Below are positions 25,625 through 34,968 of a DNA stretch of 64,000 bases, piece by piece. Each line of letters begins with the position of its first letter. Position 1 is the stretch's first letter. The notes beneath the pieces were generated by a model. That model was not told where the DNA came from. It did not search any database and saw only the letters and a program-made list of their open reading frames with translations. The stretch is from Lentisphaera profundi (GTDB taxonomy: Bacteria > Verrucomicrobiota > Lentisphaeria > Lentisphaerales > Lentisphaeraceae), in assembly GCF_028728065.1 (NCBI RefSeq), contig NZ_CP117811.1, positions 1,674,001 through 1,738,000 on the forward strand. Direction: 5' to 3'. Made by a program: the position numbers and the translations under genes.

Positions 25625-27115
25625 ATGAATAAACTACTGAAATACTATTTTTATAGCCTCCTCCCTCTGCTCTCCTTGCTACCCCTTTTTGCCGCCGATA
25701 AAAAGCCAAATATCCTCTACATCTTTACTGATGACCAAAGTCATCGCTCGGTATCTTCTTATGAAGAGGCTCATGATTGGGTACAAACTCCCCATATTGA
25801 TAAGTTAGCAGAATCTGGCATGAGCTTCACTCATTGCTACACGGGAACCTGGTGTCAGCCTTCACGACTCAGTGCACTTACCGGCTTGCTTCAACATGCG
25901 GCCAATAGTTTTAAAATCACTAAGTACCCCATGGCTAGCTATGACCCAAAAAAGCTTCCTTTTTTCCCTGCTGTCTTAAGAAAAAATGGCTACGAAACTG
26001 CCTGTATCGGCAAATGGCACCTCGGTGAAGATGTGGGCCATGGTCGCGACTGGGATTACTCCGTCATTTGGGATCGTGGTGGTCCTAGAAAGAATATATC
26101 CGCCTACTTTCACAACACCTTGGTTCGCACTAATGGTGGTGAACGCAAAGCTCTGGGAGGCTATAGCACAGACCGCTACACAGAATTAGCTGTAGATTAT
26201 ATCGAAGATAAAAAAGACTCCCCAAAGCCTTGGTATTTGTGGCTATGTTATGGCGGTGTCCATGGGCCTTACACTCCAGCCGATCGCCACAAAGATATTT
26301 ATACTGATGTGAAAGTTGATGTCCCCTCAGATGTTTTTGGACCTCGCCCCACTAAACCTGAACATTTGAAAAATATGACTCGTTGGAAAAAAGGTGAAGA
26401 TGGAGTGCCAAAAGGCTTTGATAAACAAGTTAAAAAATATCACAGAGCCGTAAAATCTTTGGATGATGGTGTGGGAAAACTTATGCAGGCACTCAAAGAA
26501 AGTGGGCAGCTAGAAAACACTATTGTTATCTTCACCTCTGATCAAGGCTTTGCTTGGGGTCAGCACGGCTCCAAAGAAAAGTGGTTGCCCTATGACGCCA
26601 ATATTCGCGCCCCCTTAATCATCAAAGCACCAGGCTTAACTCAAGCGGGTACAATTAGCTCAGAAGCCGTGAATGGCGTTGATATAGTCAGTACAATCCA
26701 TGACTTATCTACTGTGCAAACTGAATGGAAGATGCACGGACGAAGTCTCATGCCTTTGCTGAAAGAGCCAGAACATAAGCTCGAGTCTCCGATGCTGCTC
26801 ATCAATACCACTTACCAATATGGCCAGATGATTAATGACGAACTGAAAAAGAAAAACTATGATGCCTTCAAACGCCGAGGACTCTATGCTTGGATGATGA
26901 TGCGCGACGGCAAATATAAATACATTCGTCATTTTAAAGATAATGTCATTGAGGAACTCTATGACCTCGAAAAAGACCCCGAAGAACTCAATAACCTCGC
27001 CGTCAATCCAGAGTACAAAACTTTACTCAAAAAACTACGCGCTAAAAATATCGAAGAATTCAAAAAGAAAGACGCCTCTTTTTTAGAATTATTACCCCCG
27101 CCTAAAAGTATATAA
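25625..27115 (+). CDS. Secreted sulfatase (different subfamily)
   Basis: A 496-residue protein with a signal peptide ending near LFAAD. Asp36/37 (TDDQSHRS) form the first metal site, Cys77 in CQPSR is the formylglycine precursor, and FTSDQGFAWGQHG is the second metal site. It is only distantly related to the duplicated pair and probably cleaves a different sulfate position. It begins ~90 bases after family A repeat copy 3 and is followed by the tandem repeat array. Confidence 0.93.
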   Translation: MNKLLKYYFYSLLPLLSLLPLFAADKKPNILYIFTDDQSHRSVSSYEEAHDWVQTPHIDKLAESGMSFTHCYTGTWCQPSRLSALTGLLQHAANSFKITKYPMASYDPKKLPFFPAVLRKNGYETACIGKWHLGEDVGHGRDWDYSVIWDRGGPRKNISAYFHNTLVRTNGGERKALGGYSTDRYTELAVDYIEDKKDSPKPWYLWLCYGGVHGPYTPADRHKDIYTDVKVDVPSDVFGPRPTKPEHLKNMTRWKKGEDGVPKGFDKQVKKYHRAVKSLDDGVGKLMQALKESGQLENTIVIFTSDQGFAWGQHGSKEKWLPYDANIRAPLIIKAPGLTQAGTISSEAVNGVDIVSTIHDLSTVQTEWKMHGRSLMPLLKEPEHKLESPMLLINTTYQYGQMINDELKKKNYDAFKRRGLYAWMMMRDGKYKYIRHFKDNVIEELYDLEKDPEELNNLAVNPEYKTLLKKLRAKNIEEFKKKDASFLELLPPPKSI

Positions 27116-27172
27116 AAAAGTGATCAAATTATTCTTGCTCTATTAGTCGGACAAGGAATTAGATTTACTTTT

Positions 27173-27913
27173 TAGTGCTGAAAGTACGCATTAACTTAGC
27201 CTAGTTCGTCAGAGCTAGGAAAAACGAGTACATGAAGAATGAGTGAGTTCTGTAGGAACGCATTAAAGCTCTAATCCATGCTTACAGCATTCATTTTAGT
27301 GCTGAAAGTACGCATTAACTTAGCCTAGTTCGTCAGCGCTAGGGAAAACGAGTACATGAAGAATGAGTGAGTTCTGTAGGAACGTATTAAAGCTCTAACA
27401 CATGCTTACAGCATTCATTTTAGTGCTGAAAGTACGCATTAACTTAGCCTAGTTCGTCAGAGCTAGGAAAACGAGTACATGAAGAATGAGTGAGTTCTGT
27501 AGGAACGCATTAAAGCTCTAATCCATGCTTACAGCATTCATTTTAGTGCTGAAAGTACGCATTAACTTAGCCTAGTTCGTCAGAGCTAGGAAAAACGAGT
27601 ACATGAAGAATGCGTGAGTTCTGTAGGAACGCATTAAAACTCTAAACCACGCTTACAGCATTCATTTTAGTGCTGAAAGTACGCATTAACTTAGCCTAGT
27701 TCGTCAGAGCTAGGGAAAACGAGTACATGAAGAACGAGTGAGTTCTGTAGGAACGCATTAAAGCTCTAATCCATGCTTACAGCATTCATTTTAGTGCTGA
27801 AAGTACGCATTAACTTAGCCTAGTTCGTCAGAGCTAGGGAAAACGAGTACATGAAGAATGAGTGAGTTCTGTAGGAACGCATTAAAGCTCTAATCCATGC
27901 TTACAGCATTCAT
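27173..27913. repeat. Tandem array of six ~124-bp repeats (family B)
   Basis: Units start at 27173, 27297, 27421, 27544, 27668 and 27792 (periods 124, 124, 123, 124, 124). Each has CCTAGTTC-GTCA-GAGCTAGG (8-bp stem, one G-U), GTTCTGTAGGAAC, and ends that pair imperfectly (TGCTGAAAG ... CTTACAGCA). Units differ at only a few positions. There are no variable spacers, so this is not a CRISPR array. Confidence 0.92.
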
Positions 27914-28015
27914 GATGGTTTTATATCTCCATGGCACATTGATCTGCCCTGGCTCCACAAAAGAGCTAAGCAGCAAACAGGCTTTAATGTTCACTTTGAA
28001 AAAGAGGATTATTAA
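27911..28015 (+). pseudogene. Possible 3' remnant of a gene cut by the repeat array
   Basis: Directly after the last repeat, an open frame without a start encodes HDGFISPWHIDLPWLHKRAK and about 14 further residues to a TAA at 28013. Its composition looks like a real protein end (several Trp, His and Pro). The upstream part is missing and replaced by repeats. I do not recognise the family. Confidence 0.4.
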
Positions 28016-28274
28016 ACAAGTTAGTATTTAACTTATTTGTAGCGCAGCTGGGCTCGGCAATTTTATCGCGCCTTTTCCTTTGTTTGTACCTATTTATTCA
28101 TATTTTCTCAATAATTCCTCATAGCTTGCACATGATTTCTATCATCTACACTCTAGTTTAGAATCGAAAAGTATTGAACGTCGCTTTTTTATGGATAAAG
28201 ATATATATAATATAGTTTCAGCATAAGGTTGCGAGGGAAGTCACCTGTTTTAAGATTTTCGAGGGAAGGGAAAT
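28016..28274 (+). promoter_or_regulatory. Upstream region of the hsd island
   Basis: About 260 bp, AT-rich. TATATATAATATAG near 28200 is a reasonable -10 area for the restriction operon. CGAGGGAAG occurs twice (near 28232 and 28260), the second forming a strong ribosome binding site for the leader ORF. No other feature is seen. Confidence 0.35.
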
Positions 28275-28343
28275 ATGTGTATTCAGATTGAAGCAACTAT
28301 AGATAAAAAGCTTATTGGCCACGCTACAGAGAGTGAGTCATGA
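28275..28343 (+). CDS. Small leader ORF (22 codons) coupled to hsdR
   Basis: ATG at 28275 follows GGGAAGGGAA and encodes MCIQIEATIDKKLIGHATES plus two residues. Its stop overlaps the hsdR ATG in an ATGA junction. The hsdR start itself has no good ribosome binding site, so translation by re-initiation from this ORF is likely. Whether the peptide has its own function is unknown. Confidence 0.45.
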   Translation: MCIQIEATIDKKLIGHATESES

Positions 28344-31300
28344 GTGACCGGGTGAAATCCCCTAACTTTGAGTTCTTGAAAAGTGAAGATGAGTTACTTT
28401 TTAATTATGCACTACGTGCTGAACGCTATGTGTTCGACGACCCCAATTCATGTCTCATTAAACTTCGTCAACTTGCTGAACATATGGCACAACAAGTTGC
28501 AACAGCTTTCCGTATTGAGTTCAATAGCGAAACTCGTCAACTAGACCTACTAAATGATCTCTATTATCATCGCATAATATCTTCAGATATATCACAAATT
28601 TTTCATAGTCTTCGTAAAGAAGGTAACCTTGCTGTTCACGACCACGGCATGTCGGAAAAGCGCCAATCCCTCTACCAACTCAAACTCGCGCATCACCTAG
28701 CATCTTGGTATCACAAAACAGTCAATGATAGTCGCTTCAAGTTGCAGCCTTTTGTTCCACCACCGCGTCAAGAGGATCAGGAAGAGCAACTCAAAGAGAC
28801 CCTAGACAATCTTACTAGCGACTTAATCGAAAAAGAACAAGCGATCAAACTTGCTCAAAGTAGTGCTGAAGAACAAGCACGCCTCAAACTAGAAGCCGAG
28901 CAAGCCGCGAAGCAGGCCTACGCAGACCTCAACGCCGCACTCGAGATGGCCGAAGAGAGCTCTTTATTATTAGAACAACAAAAAGCTGACTTCGCCCTTC
29001 AACTTCAAAAAATGAAAACCGAGGCCAACAAGCGCTCAAATTCTGACCAAGAATCATTATTAGCCCGCTCCGCTAGCGCCGCCGCCGAAATCGAAAAAAC
29101 CGAAAAGACCACGCGCATTTTTATTGATGAACAACTCCGCGAACATGGCTGGGAAGTCGATTCAGACTTCATTCGTTATTCTAAAGGCGCACGCCCGCAG
29201 AAAGGCAAAAATATCGCCATCTCCGAGTGGCCAACCGCCTCAGGTCCTGCCGACTACGTTTTGTTTTGTGGTCTCCAGCCCATAGCGATAGTAGAAGCCA
29301 AGCGCGAAATCAAAAATATCTCTGGCTCCATCGTTCAGGCCAAACGCTATAGCCGCGACTTCAAAGAGAACGACGTTCAACTCGCTGGAGCTTGGGGCGA
29401 ATACAAAGTCCCCTTCCTTTTCTCCACTAATGGCAGTCCCTATCACGAACAACTCAAGCACGCTAGCGGAACCTGGTTCCTTGATTGTCGCAAAAGCACC
29501 AATATCCCCCGCGCTTTTGATGGCTGGTATACTCCCGATGGACTCAAGCAACTCTTTAAACAAGATGTCGAAGCAGCCGACAAAAAACTTGAACTCGAGC
29601 CTAACGACTTACCCCTGCGCGATTATCAAAAAGACGCTGTGAAATCTGTAGAGCAAGCTATTGCCAAGGGACAACGTGAAATCATGCTCGCCATGGCTAC
29701 CGGCACCGGTAAAACCCGAACCTGTATTGGCCTTGTCTACCGCCTCGTCAAGACCCGTCGCTTTAGACGCGTACTCTTCTTAGTTGATAGGACCTCACTT
29801 GGTGAACAAGCCCTCAACGCCTTCAAAGACCTGCAAATCGACAACCTACAGACCTTTGCGGATATCTTTGATATCAAAGGCATGGGTGACAAAAATGTCG
29901 ATGATACCACCCGCCTGCATATCACTACTGTACAAGGAGTCATGCAGCGTATTCTTTATCCATCAAAAGATAGCCTGCCTCTACCCGTAGATATGTACGA
30001 CTGTATTGTTGTAGATGAATGTCACCGTGGTTATAACCTCGACAAAGAGATGAGTGAAGTTGAACTCGGCTTTCGCTCCGAGAAAGACTATATCTCCAAG
30101 TATCGCCGTGTTATCGAACATTTCGACGCCATCAAAGTTGGTCTCACCGCTACACCAGCATTACATACCACCGATATCTTCGGTATACCCGTTTATAATT
30201 ACTCCTATCGCCAGGCGGTCATCGATGGTTATCTTGTTGATCACGATGTGCCCTTTCAAATCAAAACAGCGCTTTCAAATGCTGGGATCAAATACGAAGT
30301 TGGCGAGACCGTCACCACCTATGATGTGAAAAAGAAACAAATCGACAATTTTACCACTCCAGATGAAGTCAACTTCGAAATTGAAGGCTTCAACAAAAAG
30401 GTTATCAACGATAATTTTAACCGTGTCGTTTGCCAACAACTCGTACAAGAGATCGACCCCGAACTTCCAGGTAAGACACTTATCTTTTGCGCGACTGACC
30501 TCCATGCTGATACGGTGGTTGATATTCTCAAACAAGAATTCACCAAATTTTATGGTGAGATCGACGATGATGCCGTAGTCAAAATCACTGGTAGTAGCGA
30601 TAAACCGCTAACGCTTATTCGCCGTTACAAAAACGAAAGCCTACCCAAGGTTGCCGTCACCGTAGATCTACTCACCACCGGCATCGATGTCCCTGAAATC
30701 ACCAACATTGTATTCATTCGTCTCGTTCGCAGTCGTATTCTCTATGATCAAATGCTTGGTCGTGCGACTAGACTCTGTCCTGATATAGATAAAGAGAGCT
30801 TTCGCATTTTTGATGCTGTTGACCTCTACAAATACATGGCCGATCATAGTGACATGAAACCCATCGTTTCAGCACCTACCACCACCTTTACCCAGCTCGC
30901 CCAGGAAATGGCCACGAATCAAGATGAAGAGCAACTCCAGCTCAGTCGCGATCAATTCGTCGCTAAGCTGCAACGCGTCAAGAAAAAACTCGAGACCATG
31001 CACTCCGAAAACTTCAAGATCACCACTGGTATGAGTATAGATGATTTTATCAAGACTATAAAAAATGCCGACGGCCCCCAAATCCAAATCATGGCCACGA
31101 CCTGTATCAAACTCGCCACCTGGCTCGAATCACTGCAGCTCTACCCAGGACGTAAAGTCATTATCTCTGATCATGAAGATGAATTCATCGAGACCGTGCG
31201 TGGTTACGGCGATTCTCAAAAGCCCGAAGATTACCTCGAATCCTTCAAAGAATATCTCAATACCAATATCAACAAGATCGATGCCTTGCGTATCATTGCT

Positions 31301-31723
31301 CAGAGCCCGCGCGACCTCACCCGCAAAGACCTACGCGAAGTTCAGCTACTCTTGGATCAAGCCGGCTTTAGCGAGAACTACCTGCGCACCGCCTGGAAAG
31401 AAGCCAAACAAGTCGATGTTGCCGCCTCCATTATTGGCTTTGTACGCGCCATGACTATAGGCAGCGAACTCATACCCTATGAAGAACGCCTCAATCGTGC
31501 CATGAAAAAAATCATGTCTTCCCGTCAATGGACACAACCACAAGAAGGCTGGCTCAAACGCATCAAACAAACACTGCAGGATCAACGCATCATCGATCAA
31601 GACACACTCAATAGTGGAGCCTTCAAAACCAAAGGCGGCTTCAATCGTATCAATAAAATATTCCAAGGCCAGCTTGATCAAGTACTGCACGACATCAACG
31701 AAGCCATCTGGGCAAGCGCTTAA
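28340..31723 (+). CDS. hsdR: Type I restriction enzyme, R subunit
   Basis: A 1127-residue motor/nuclease subunit. The N-terminus (about 8-120) is DUF4145-like, then an Ala/Glu-rich coiled coil (about 140-250). The nuclease domain has a PD-(D/E)xK core with Asp305 and Glu319-x-Lys321 (IVEAK). The SF2 helicase has Walker A TGTGKT (about 454-459), DECH at 559-562 and motif VI QMLGRATR. The C-terminal ~200 residues match the EcoEI-type R-subunit tail. It translocates DNA and cuts unmodified DNA with HsdM and HsdS. It is separated from hsdM by two AT-rich genes. Confidence 0.95.
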   Translation: MSDRVKSPNFEFLKSEDELLFNYALRAERYVFDDPNSCLIKLRQLAEHMAQQVATAFRIEFNSETRQLDLLNDLYYHRIISSDISQIFHSLRKEGNLAVHDHGMSEKRQSLYQLKLAHHLASWYHKTVNDSRFKLQPFVPPPRQEDQEEQLKETLDNLTSDLIEKEQAIKLAQSSAEEQARLKLEAEQAAKQAYADLNAALEMAEESSLLLEQQKADFALQLQKMKTEANKRSNSDQESLLARSASAAAEIEKTEKTTRIFIDEQLREHGWEVDSDFIRYSKGARPQKGKNIAISEWPTASGPADYVLFCGLQPIAIVEAKREIKNISGSIVQAKRYSRDFKENDVQLAGAWGEYKVPFLFSTNGSPYHEQLKHASGTWFLDCRKSTNIPRAFDGWYTPDGLKQLFKQDVEAADKKLELEPNDLPLRDYQKDAVKSVEQAIAKGQREIMLAMATGTGKTRTCIGLVYRLVKTRRFRRVLFLVDRTSLGEQALNAFKDLQIDNLQTFADIFDIKGMGDKNVDDTTRLHITTVQGVMQRILYPSKDSLPLPVDMYDCIVVDECHRGYNLDKEMSEVELGFRSEKDYISKYRRVIEHFDAIKVGLTATPALHTTDIFGIPVYNYSYRQAVIDGYLVDHDVPFQIKTALSNAGIKYEVGETVTTYDVKKKQIDNFTTPDEVNFEIEGFNKKVINDNFNRVVCQQLVQEIDPELPGKTLIFCATDLHADTVVDILKQEFTKFYGEIDDDAVVKITGSSDKPLTLIRRYKNESLPKVAVTVDLLTTGIDVPEITNIVFIRLVRSRILYDQMLGRATRLCPDIDKESFRIFDAVDLYKYMADHSDMKPIVSAPTTTFTQLAQEMATNQDEEQLQLSRDQFVAKLQRVKKKLETMHSENFKITTGMSIDDFIKTIKNADGPQIQIMATTCIKLATWLESLQLYPGRKVIISDHEDEFIETVRGYGDSQKPEDYLESFKEYLNTNINKIDALRIIAQSPRDLTRKDLREVQLLLDQAGFSENYLRTAWKEAKQVDVAASIIGFVRAMTIGSELIPYEERLNRAMKKIMSSRQWTQPQEGWLKRIKQTLQDQRIIDQDTLNSGAFKTKGGFNRINKIFQGQLDQVLHDINEAIWASA

Positions 31724-31741
31724 TAAACTAGGATAAAATAT

Positions 31742-33196
31742 ATGTATAAAATCATCCTCTGGATACTAAAAACTTTTAAATATTGGCTTATCAACTTCAT
31801 CTTGATAATCACTGCCATAGTTGCCTTTGTCTGGATTAAAACAGCGATTAATAACATTGTAGAAAATGAACAAAGAACCGCTGTAATTGAAAATAAACTC
31901 ACTGAGCTTAAGAATGAAAAAGGCGGCTTCGAGAAGTCTATTGCTAATCAGCAGAAAAAAATTCTGGCAATAAGAGCAAACATTCAGGATTCAAAAAAAA
32001 TAATTACGAAACACAGCCTTTCGGTACAAATGATCGATTTGAAAATCGAGGCTATCAAAGATGAATATACTATTAAAGATCTAATACCCGGAACCAATGC
32101 TTACCTAAAATTGACAACACTGAAAACAACTAAAAAAACCACTGAAAATATTATCAGTAGACAACGTGAGCTACAGAATAAATATAGAGAATGGGCTATA
32201 AATTCACCTGAAGCTAAAGCTATCAAAAAACTACGTAAGCAAATCACTAGTCTCGAAAATTCTATTAATGGTGAGCAAAAGAATCTTGCTACTAATAAAA
32301 AAGAAATCGCGGATGATGTTGTAGCTAAACTTCATCACAAATACGGTGAACAATTTCAATCAGCACTTCTTATACTTCTGGGCACTATCTTATCTCCTGT
32401 ATTAATACGTTTCTTTCTTTATTATATACTTGCCGCAGGTGCGGGACGTTGTAGACCTATCACACTCTTGAAAGACAGCGCTGCCATTACCGACTTCAGT
32501 GAATCACAAGAAACTCTAGAAATAACCCTCGACGACCAAGAGGAACTTCTAATAAATCCTGAATATCTCCAGTCATCCAACATGAATTTTAGTTGTAAAA
32601 CTCAATATTTTTTGAACAAGAAATTCTTTATAACTTGTATTGTTGCCAATCTTTTCACTCTAACTAGAATTAGAGATACCACAAAGACTCCTATTTCAAT
32701 TTCCTCCACCAAAAATCCATTTATCAAAACAGCTACTGCTACCTTGCCTAAAGGAAGTGCTATGATTTGTCACCCGCGATCTTTAATTGGTGTGATAAAA
32801 AAACAAAGCGACAATGTCGTTATATCTCGCCATTGGAGAATACTTTACTTACACAGCTGGTGCACGCTTCAGTTCCGTTATTTAGCTTTTCATGGTGAAT
32901 GCACACTTATCTTCAAAGGCTGCCGAGGTGTTAAAATCAAGAAAGCTACAGATGGTACCTTAATAGGTCAATCATCAACTCTCGCCTTTTCTGCAAATGC
33001 TCTCTACTCCAATAAACGTTGTGAAACATTTATCTCATACTTTACCGGGAAAGACGATTTATTTAATGATTGTATTGCTGGATCTGAGAGTCACTACGTC
33101 CAAGAAGAGATTGCTAGTGACGGAAACGGATCCGGTGTTAAAAGCAAAGGTCTTGAAGGCTTTGTCGATGCTTGTTTAAAAGTATTTGGAATGTAA
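31742..33196 (+). CDS. Membrane coiled-coil protein embedded in the hsd operon
   Basis: A 484-residue protein, 18 bases after hsdR. It has a transmembrane helix near residues 11-35 (YWLINFILIITAIVAFVWI), a long coiled coil (about 40-200) and a second hydrophobic segment (about 205-232, ALLILLGTILSPVLIRFFLYYIL). A soluble, beta-rich, Cys-containing C-terminal half (about 280-470) follows, with AIM24-like strands such as GECTLIFKGCRGVKI (weak resemblance). It is more AT-rich than hsdR and hsdM, so it looks inserted. No catalytic motif is visible. A membrane sensor or effector tied to the restriction system is inference. Confidence 0.75.
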   Translation: MYKIILWILKTFKYWLINFILIITAIVAFVWIKTAINNIVENEQRTAVIENKLTELKNEKGGFEKSIANQQKKILAIRANIQDSKKIITKHSLSVQMIDLKIEAIKDEYTIKDLIPGTNAYLKLTTLKTTKKTTENIISRQRELQNKYREWAINSPEAKAIKKLRKQITSLENSINGEQKNLATNKKEIADDVVAKLHHKYGEQFQSALLILLGTILSPVLIRFFLYYILAAGAGRCRPITLLKDSAAITDFSESQETLEITLDDQEELLINPEYLQSSNMNFSCKTQYFLNKKFFITCIVANLFTLTRIRDTTKTPISISSTKNPFIKTATATLPKGSAMICHPRSLIGVIKKQSDNVVISRHWRILYLHSWCTLQFRYLAFHGECTLIFKGCRGVKIKKATDGTLIGQSSTLAFSANALYSNKRCETFISYFTGKDDLFNDCIAGSESHYVQEEIASDGNGSGVKSKGLEGFVDACLKVFGM

Positions 33197-33212
33197 TTAA
33201 CAGGAAATACTC

Positions 33213-33434
33213 ATGTATAAATATCTAATTCTCCTCCAGCTAATCCTACTGACTTCTTGTGGTGAGCCATCACAAATAAGCCCTCGAGATGTCGATTCAA
33301 AAAACCAGACGGTTCAAGAGTCTGTGCTCCGAGAAATTGAACAAGAAGTAAAAGCGGAAGAAGCTAAAAAAAATGCTGCAGCCAAGGCAGCTAAACAGGA
33401 TAAAGAAATTGAAGAACTACTAAAATCTCCTTAG
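33213..33434 (+). CDS. Small lipoprotein in the hsd operon
   Basis: A 73-residue protein with a lipobox LLTSC (acyl Cys16). The mature ~58 residues are charged helix rich in Lys, Glu and Ala (KAEEAKKNAAAKAAKQDKE). It starts 16 bases after the membrane coiled-coil gene, with CAGGAAATA before its ATG, so the two are probably made together. Its function is unknown; it may be the anchored partner of that protein. Confidence 0.65.
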   Translation: MYKYLILLQLILLTSCGEPSQISPRDVDSKNQTVQESVLREIEQEVKAEEAKKNAAAKAAKQDKEIEELLKSP

Positions 33435-33538
33435 CCTTCCAAACCCCCAGCCAAGAGCTCCCATTTTAGTCTTTTCCCTAAAACCTTCCGTCGCCCGTGT
33501 GGCAACACCTTAAATCCTTTTACCTGAAACCTTCTCTT

Positions 33539-34966
33539 ATGAATACCACTACCCAAGGCATCGTACAAAAACTCTGGAATCTCTGCAACGTCCTCAAAGA
33601 TGACGGCATCACCTATCATCAATACGTCTCCGAGCTCACCTATATCCTCTTCCTCAAAATGGCCAAGGAGACCGAGACCGAGAGCCAGCTACCCGAAGGC
33701 TACCGCTGGGACGACCTCATGGAAAACGACGGCGTCGAGCAACTCACCTTCTACCGTGAGCTACTCGTTCACTTGGGTACCAACGGCTCCCAACGCGTAC
33801 AAGAGATTTTTGCCAACGCCAACACCATCCTCAAACACGCCAAGAACCTCGCCAAGCTCGTCAATGATATCGACGCCCTCGATTGGTACGCCGCTCGTGA
33901 AGAAGGCCTCGGCGACCTCTATGAGGGACTCTTAGAGAAAAATGCCAATGAGAAAAAATCTGGCGCGGGTCAGTACTTCACCCCACGCGTACTCATCGAC
34001 TCCATCGTCTCCATCGTCAAACCCCAAGCTGGTGAAACAATTGAGGACCCAGCGTGCGGCACGGGCGGATTCATTCGCTCAGCCGATGCCTACATCAAAA
34101 ATGAAACCGATGATCTTTTTGAACTGAGTCCAGATAAACAAGAATTCCAAAAACACCAAGCTTATTGCGGCGTCGAACTCGTTCAGGATACCCACCGACT
34201 CCTACTCATGAACCTCATGCTACACGGCATCGAATCTCATATCACCCTGGGCGATACCCTCTCACCCAGCGGTGCCAATATGCCTAAAGTTGATATCATC
34301 ATGGCGAATCCTCCCTTCGGTGCTAAGAAGGGCGGCGATCAAGCCACGCGCGACGACTTCACTTACCCAACGGGCAATAAGCAACTCGCTTTCCTGCAAC
34401 ACATCTACCGTGGCCTCAAACCCGGTGGTCGCGCTGCCGTAGTCCTGCCCGATAATGTTTTATTCGAAGCAGGCGTGGGGGCTGATATTCGCCGCGACCT
34501 CATGAATAAATGCAATCTCCACACCATCCTGCGCTTACCCACAGGTATCTTCTACGCTCAGGGCGTCAAAACCAACGTTCTCTTCTTCTCGCGGGGCACC
34601 ACTGATAAAGACAATACCAAGGATACTTGGGTCTACGATATGCGCTCCAACATGCCCAACTTCGGCAAGCGCACGCCCTTCACCCGCTCTTACTTCGAGG
34701 AATTTGAAAAGCTCTATGGCGCAGACGCCTATGGGTCTTCGCCAAGAACCGAGATGGAGGAAGATGAACGCTGGCGTAAGTTCTCACGTGAATGGATTCG
34801 CGACTCTAAGGGCGACTCACTCGATATCTCCTGGATCAAGGATGACGATGCCATAGATGCCGCCGATTTACCCGCTCCCGAAGTTCTCGCCTCCGAGGCC
34901 ATGAACGAACTCAGCTCCGCACTCACCGACCTCCAAAAACTCATCTCATCTCTCGAGGAAGCTTAG
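33539..34966 (+). CDS. hsdM: Type I DNA methyltransferase, M subunit
   Basis: I place the start at the ATG at 33539 (475 residues) because family members begin NTTTQGIVQKLWNLCNVLKDDG; a GTG 14 codons upstream is in frame but has no support. The AdoMet motif DPACGTGGF starts at residue 170 and the catalytic NPPF at residue 257, as in N6-adenine methylases. An N-terminal helical HsdM_N domain and a C-terminal extension are present. It is GC-richer than the preceding two genes. It ends two bases before hsdS. Confidence 0.95.
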   Translation: MNTTTQGIVQKLWNLCNVLKDDGITYHQYVSELTYILFLKMAKETETESQLPEGYRWDDLMENDGVEQLTFYRELLVHLGTNGSQRVQEIFANANTILKHAKNLAKLVNDIDALDWYAAREEGLGDLYEGLLEKNANEKKSGAGQYFTPRVLIDSIVSIVKPQAGETIEDPACGTGGFIRSADAYIKNETDDLFELSPDKQEFQKHQAYCGVELVQDTHRLLLMNLMLHGIESHITLGDTLSPSGANMPKVDIIMANPPFGAKKGGDQATRDDFTYPTGNKQLAFLQHIYRGLKPGGRAAVVLPDNVLFEAGVGADIRRDLMNKCNLHTILRLPTGIFYAQGVKTNVLFFSRGTTDKDNTKDTWVYDMRSNMPNFGKRTPFTRSYFEEFEKLYGADAYGSSPRTEMEEDERWRKFSREWIRDSKGDSLDISWIKDDDAIDAADLPAPEVLASEAMNELSSALTDLQKLISSLEEA

Positions 34967-34968
34967 TA

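Noticed and set aside
27173-27913. CRISPR array
   Set aside because: The repeating unit is continuous at ~124 bp with no variable spacers, and no cas gene is nearby.
30054-30546. Alternative-frame ORFs inside hsdR
   Set aside because: The hsdR frame has clear helicase motifs throughout, so these are shadows.
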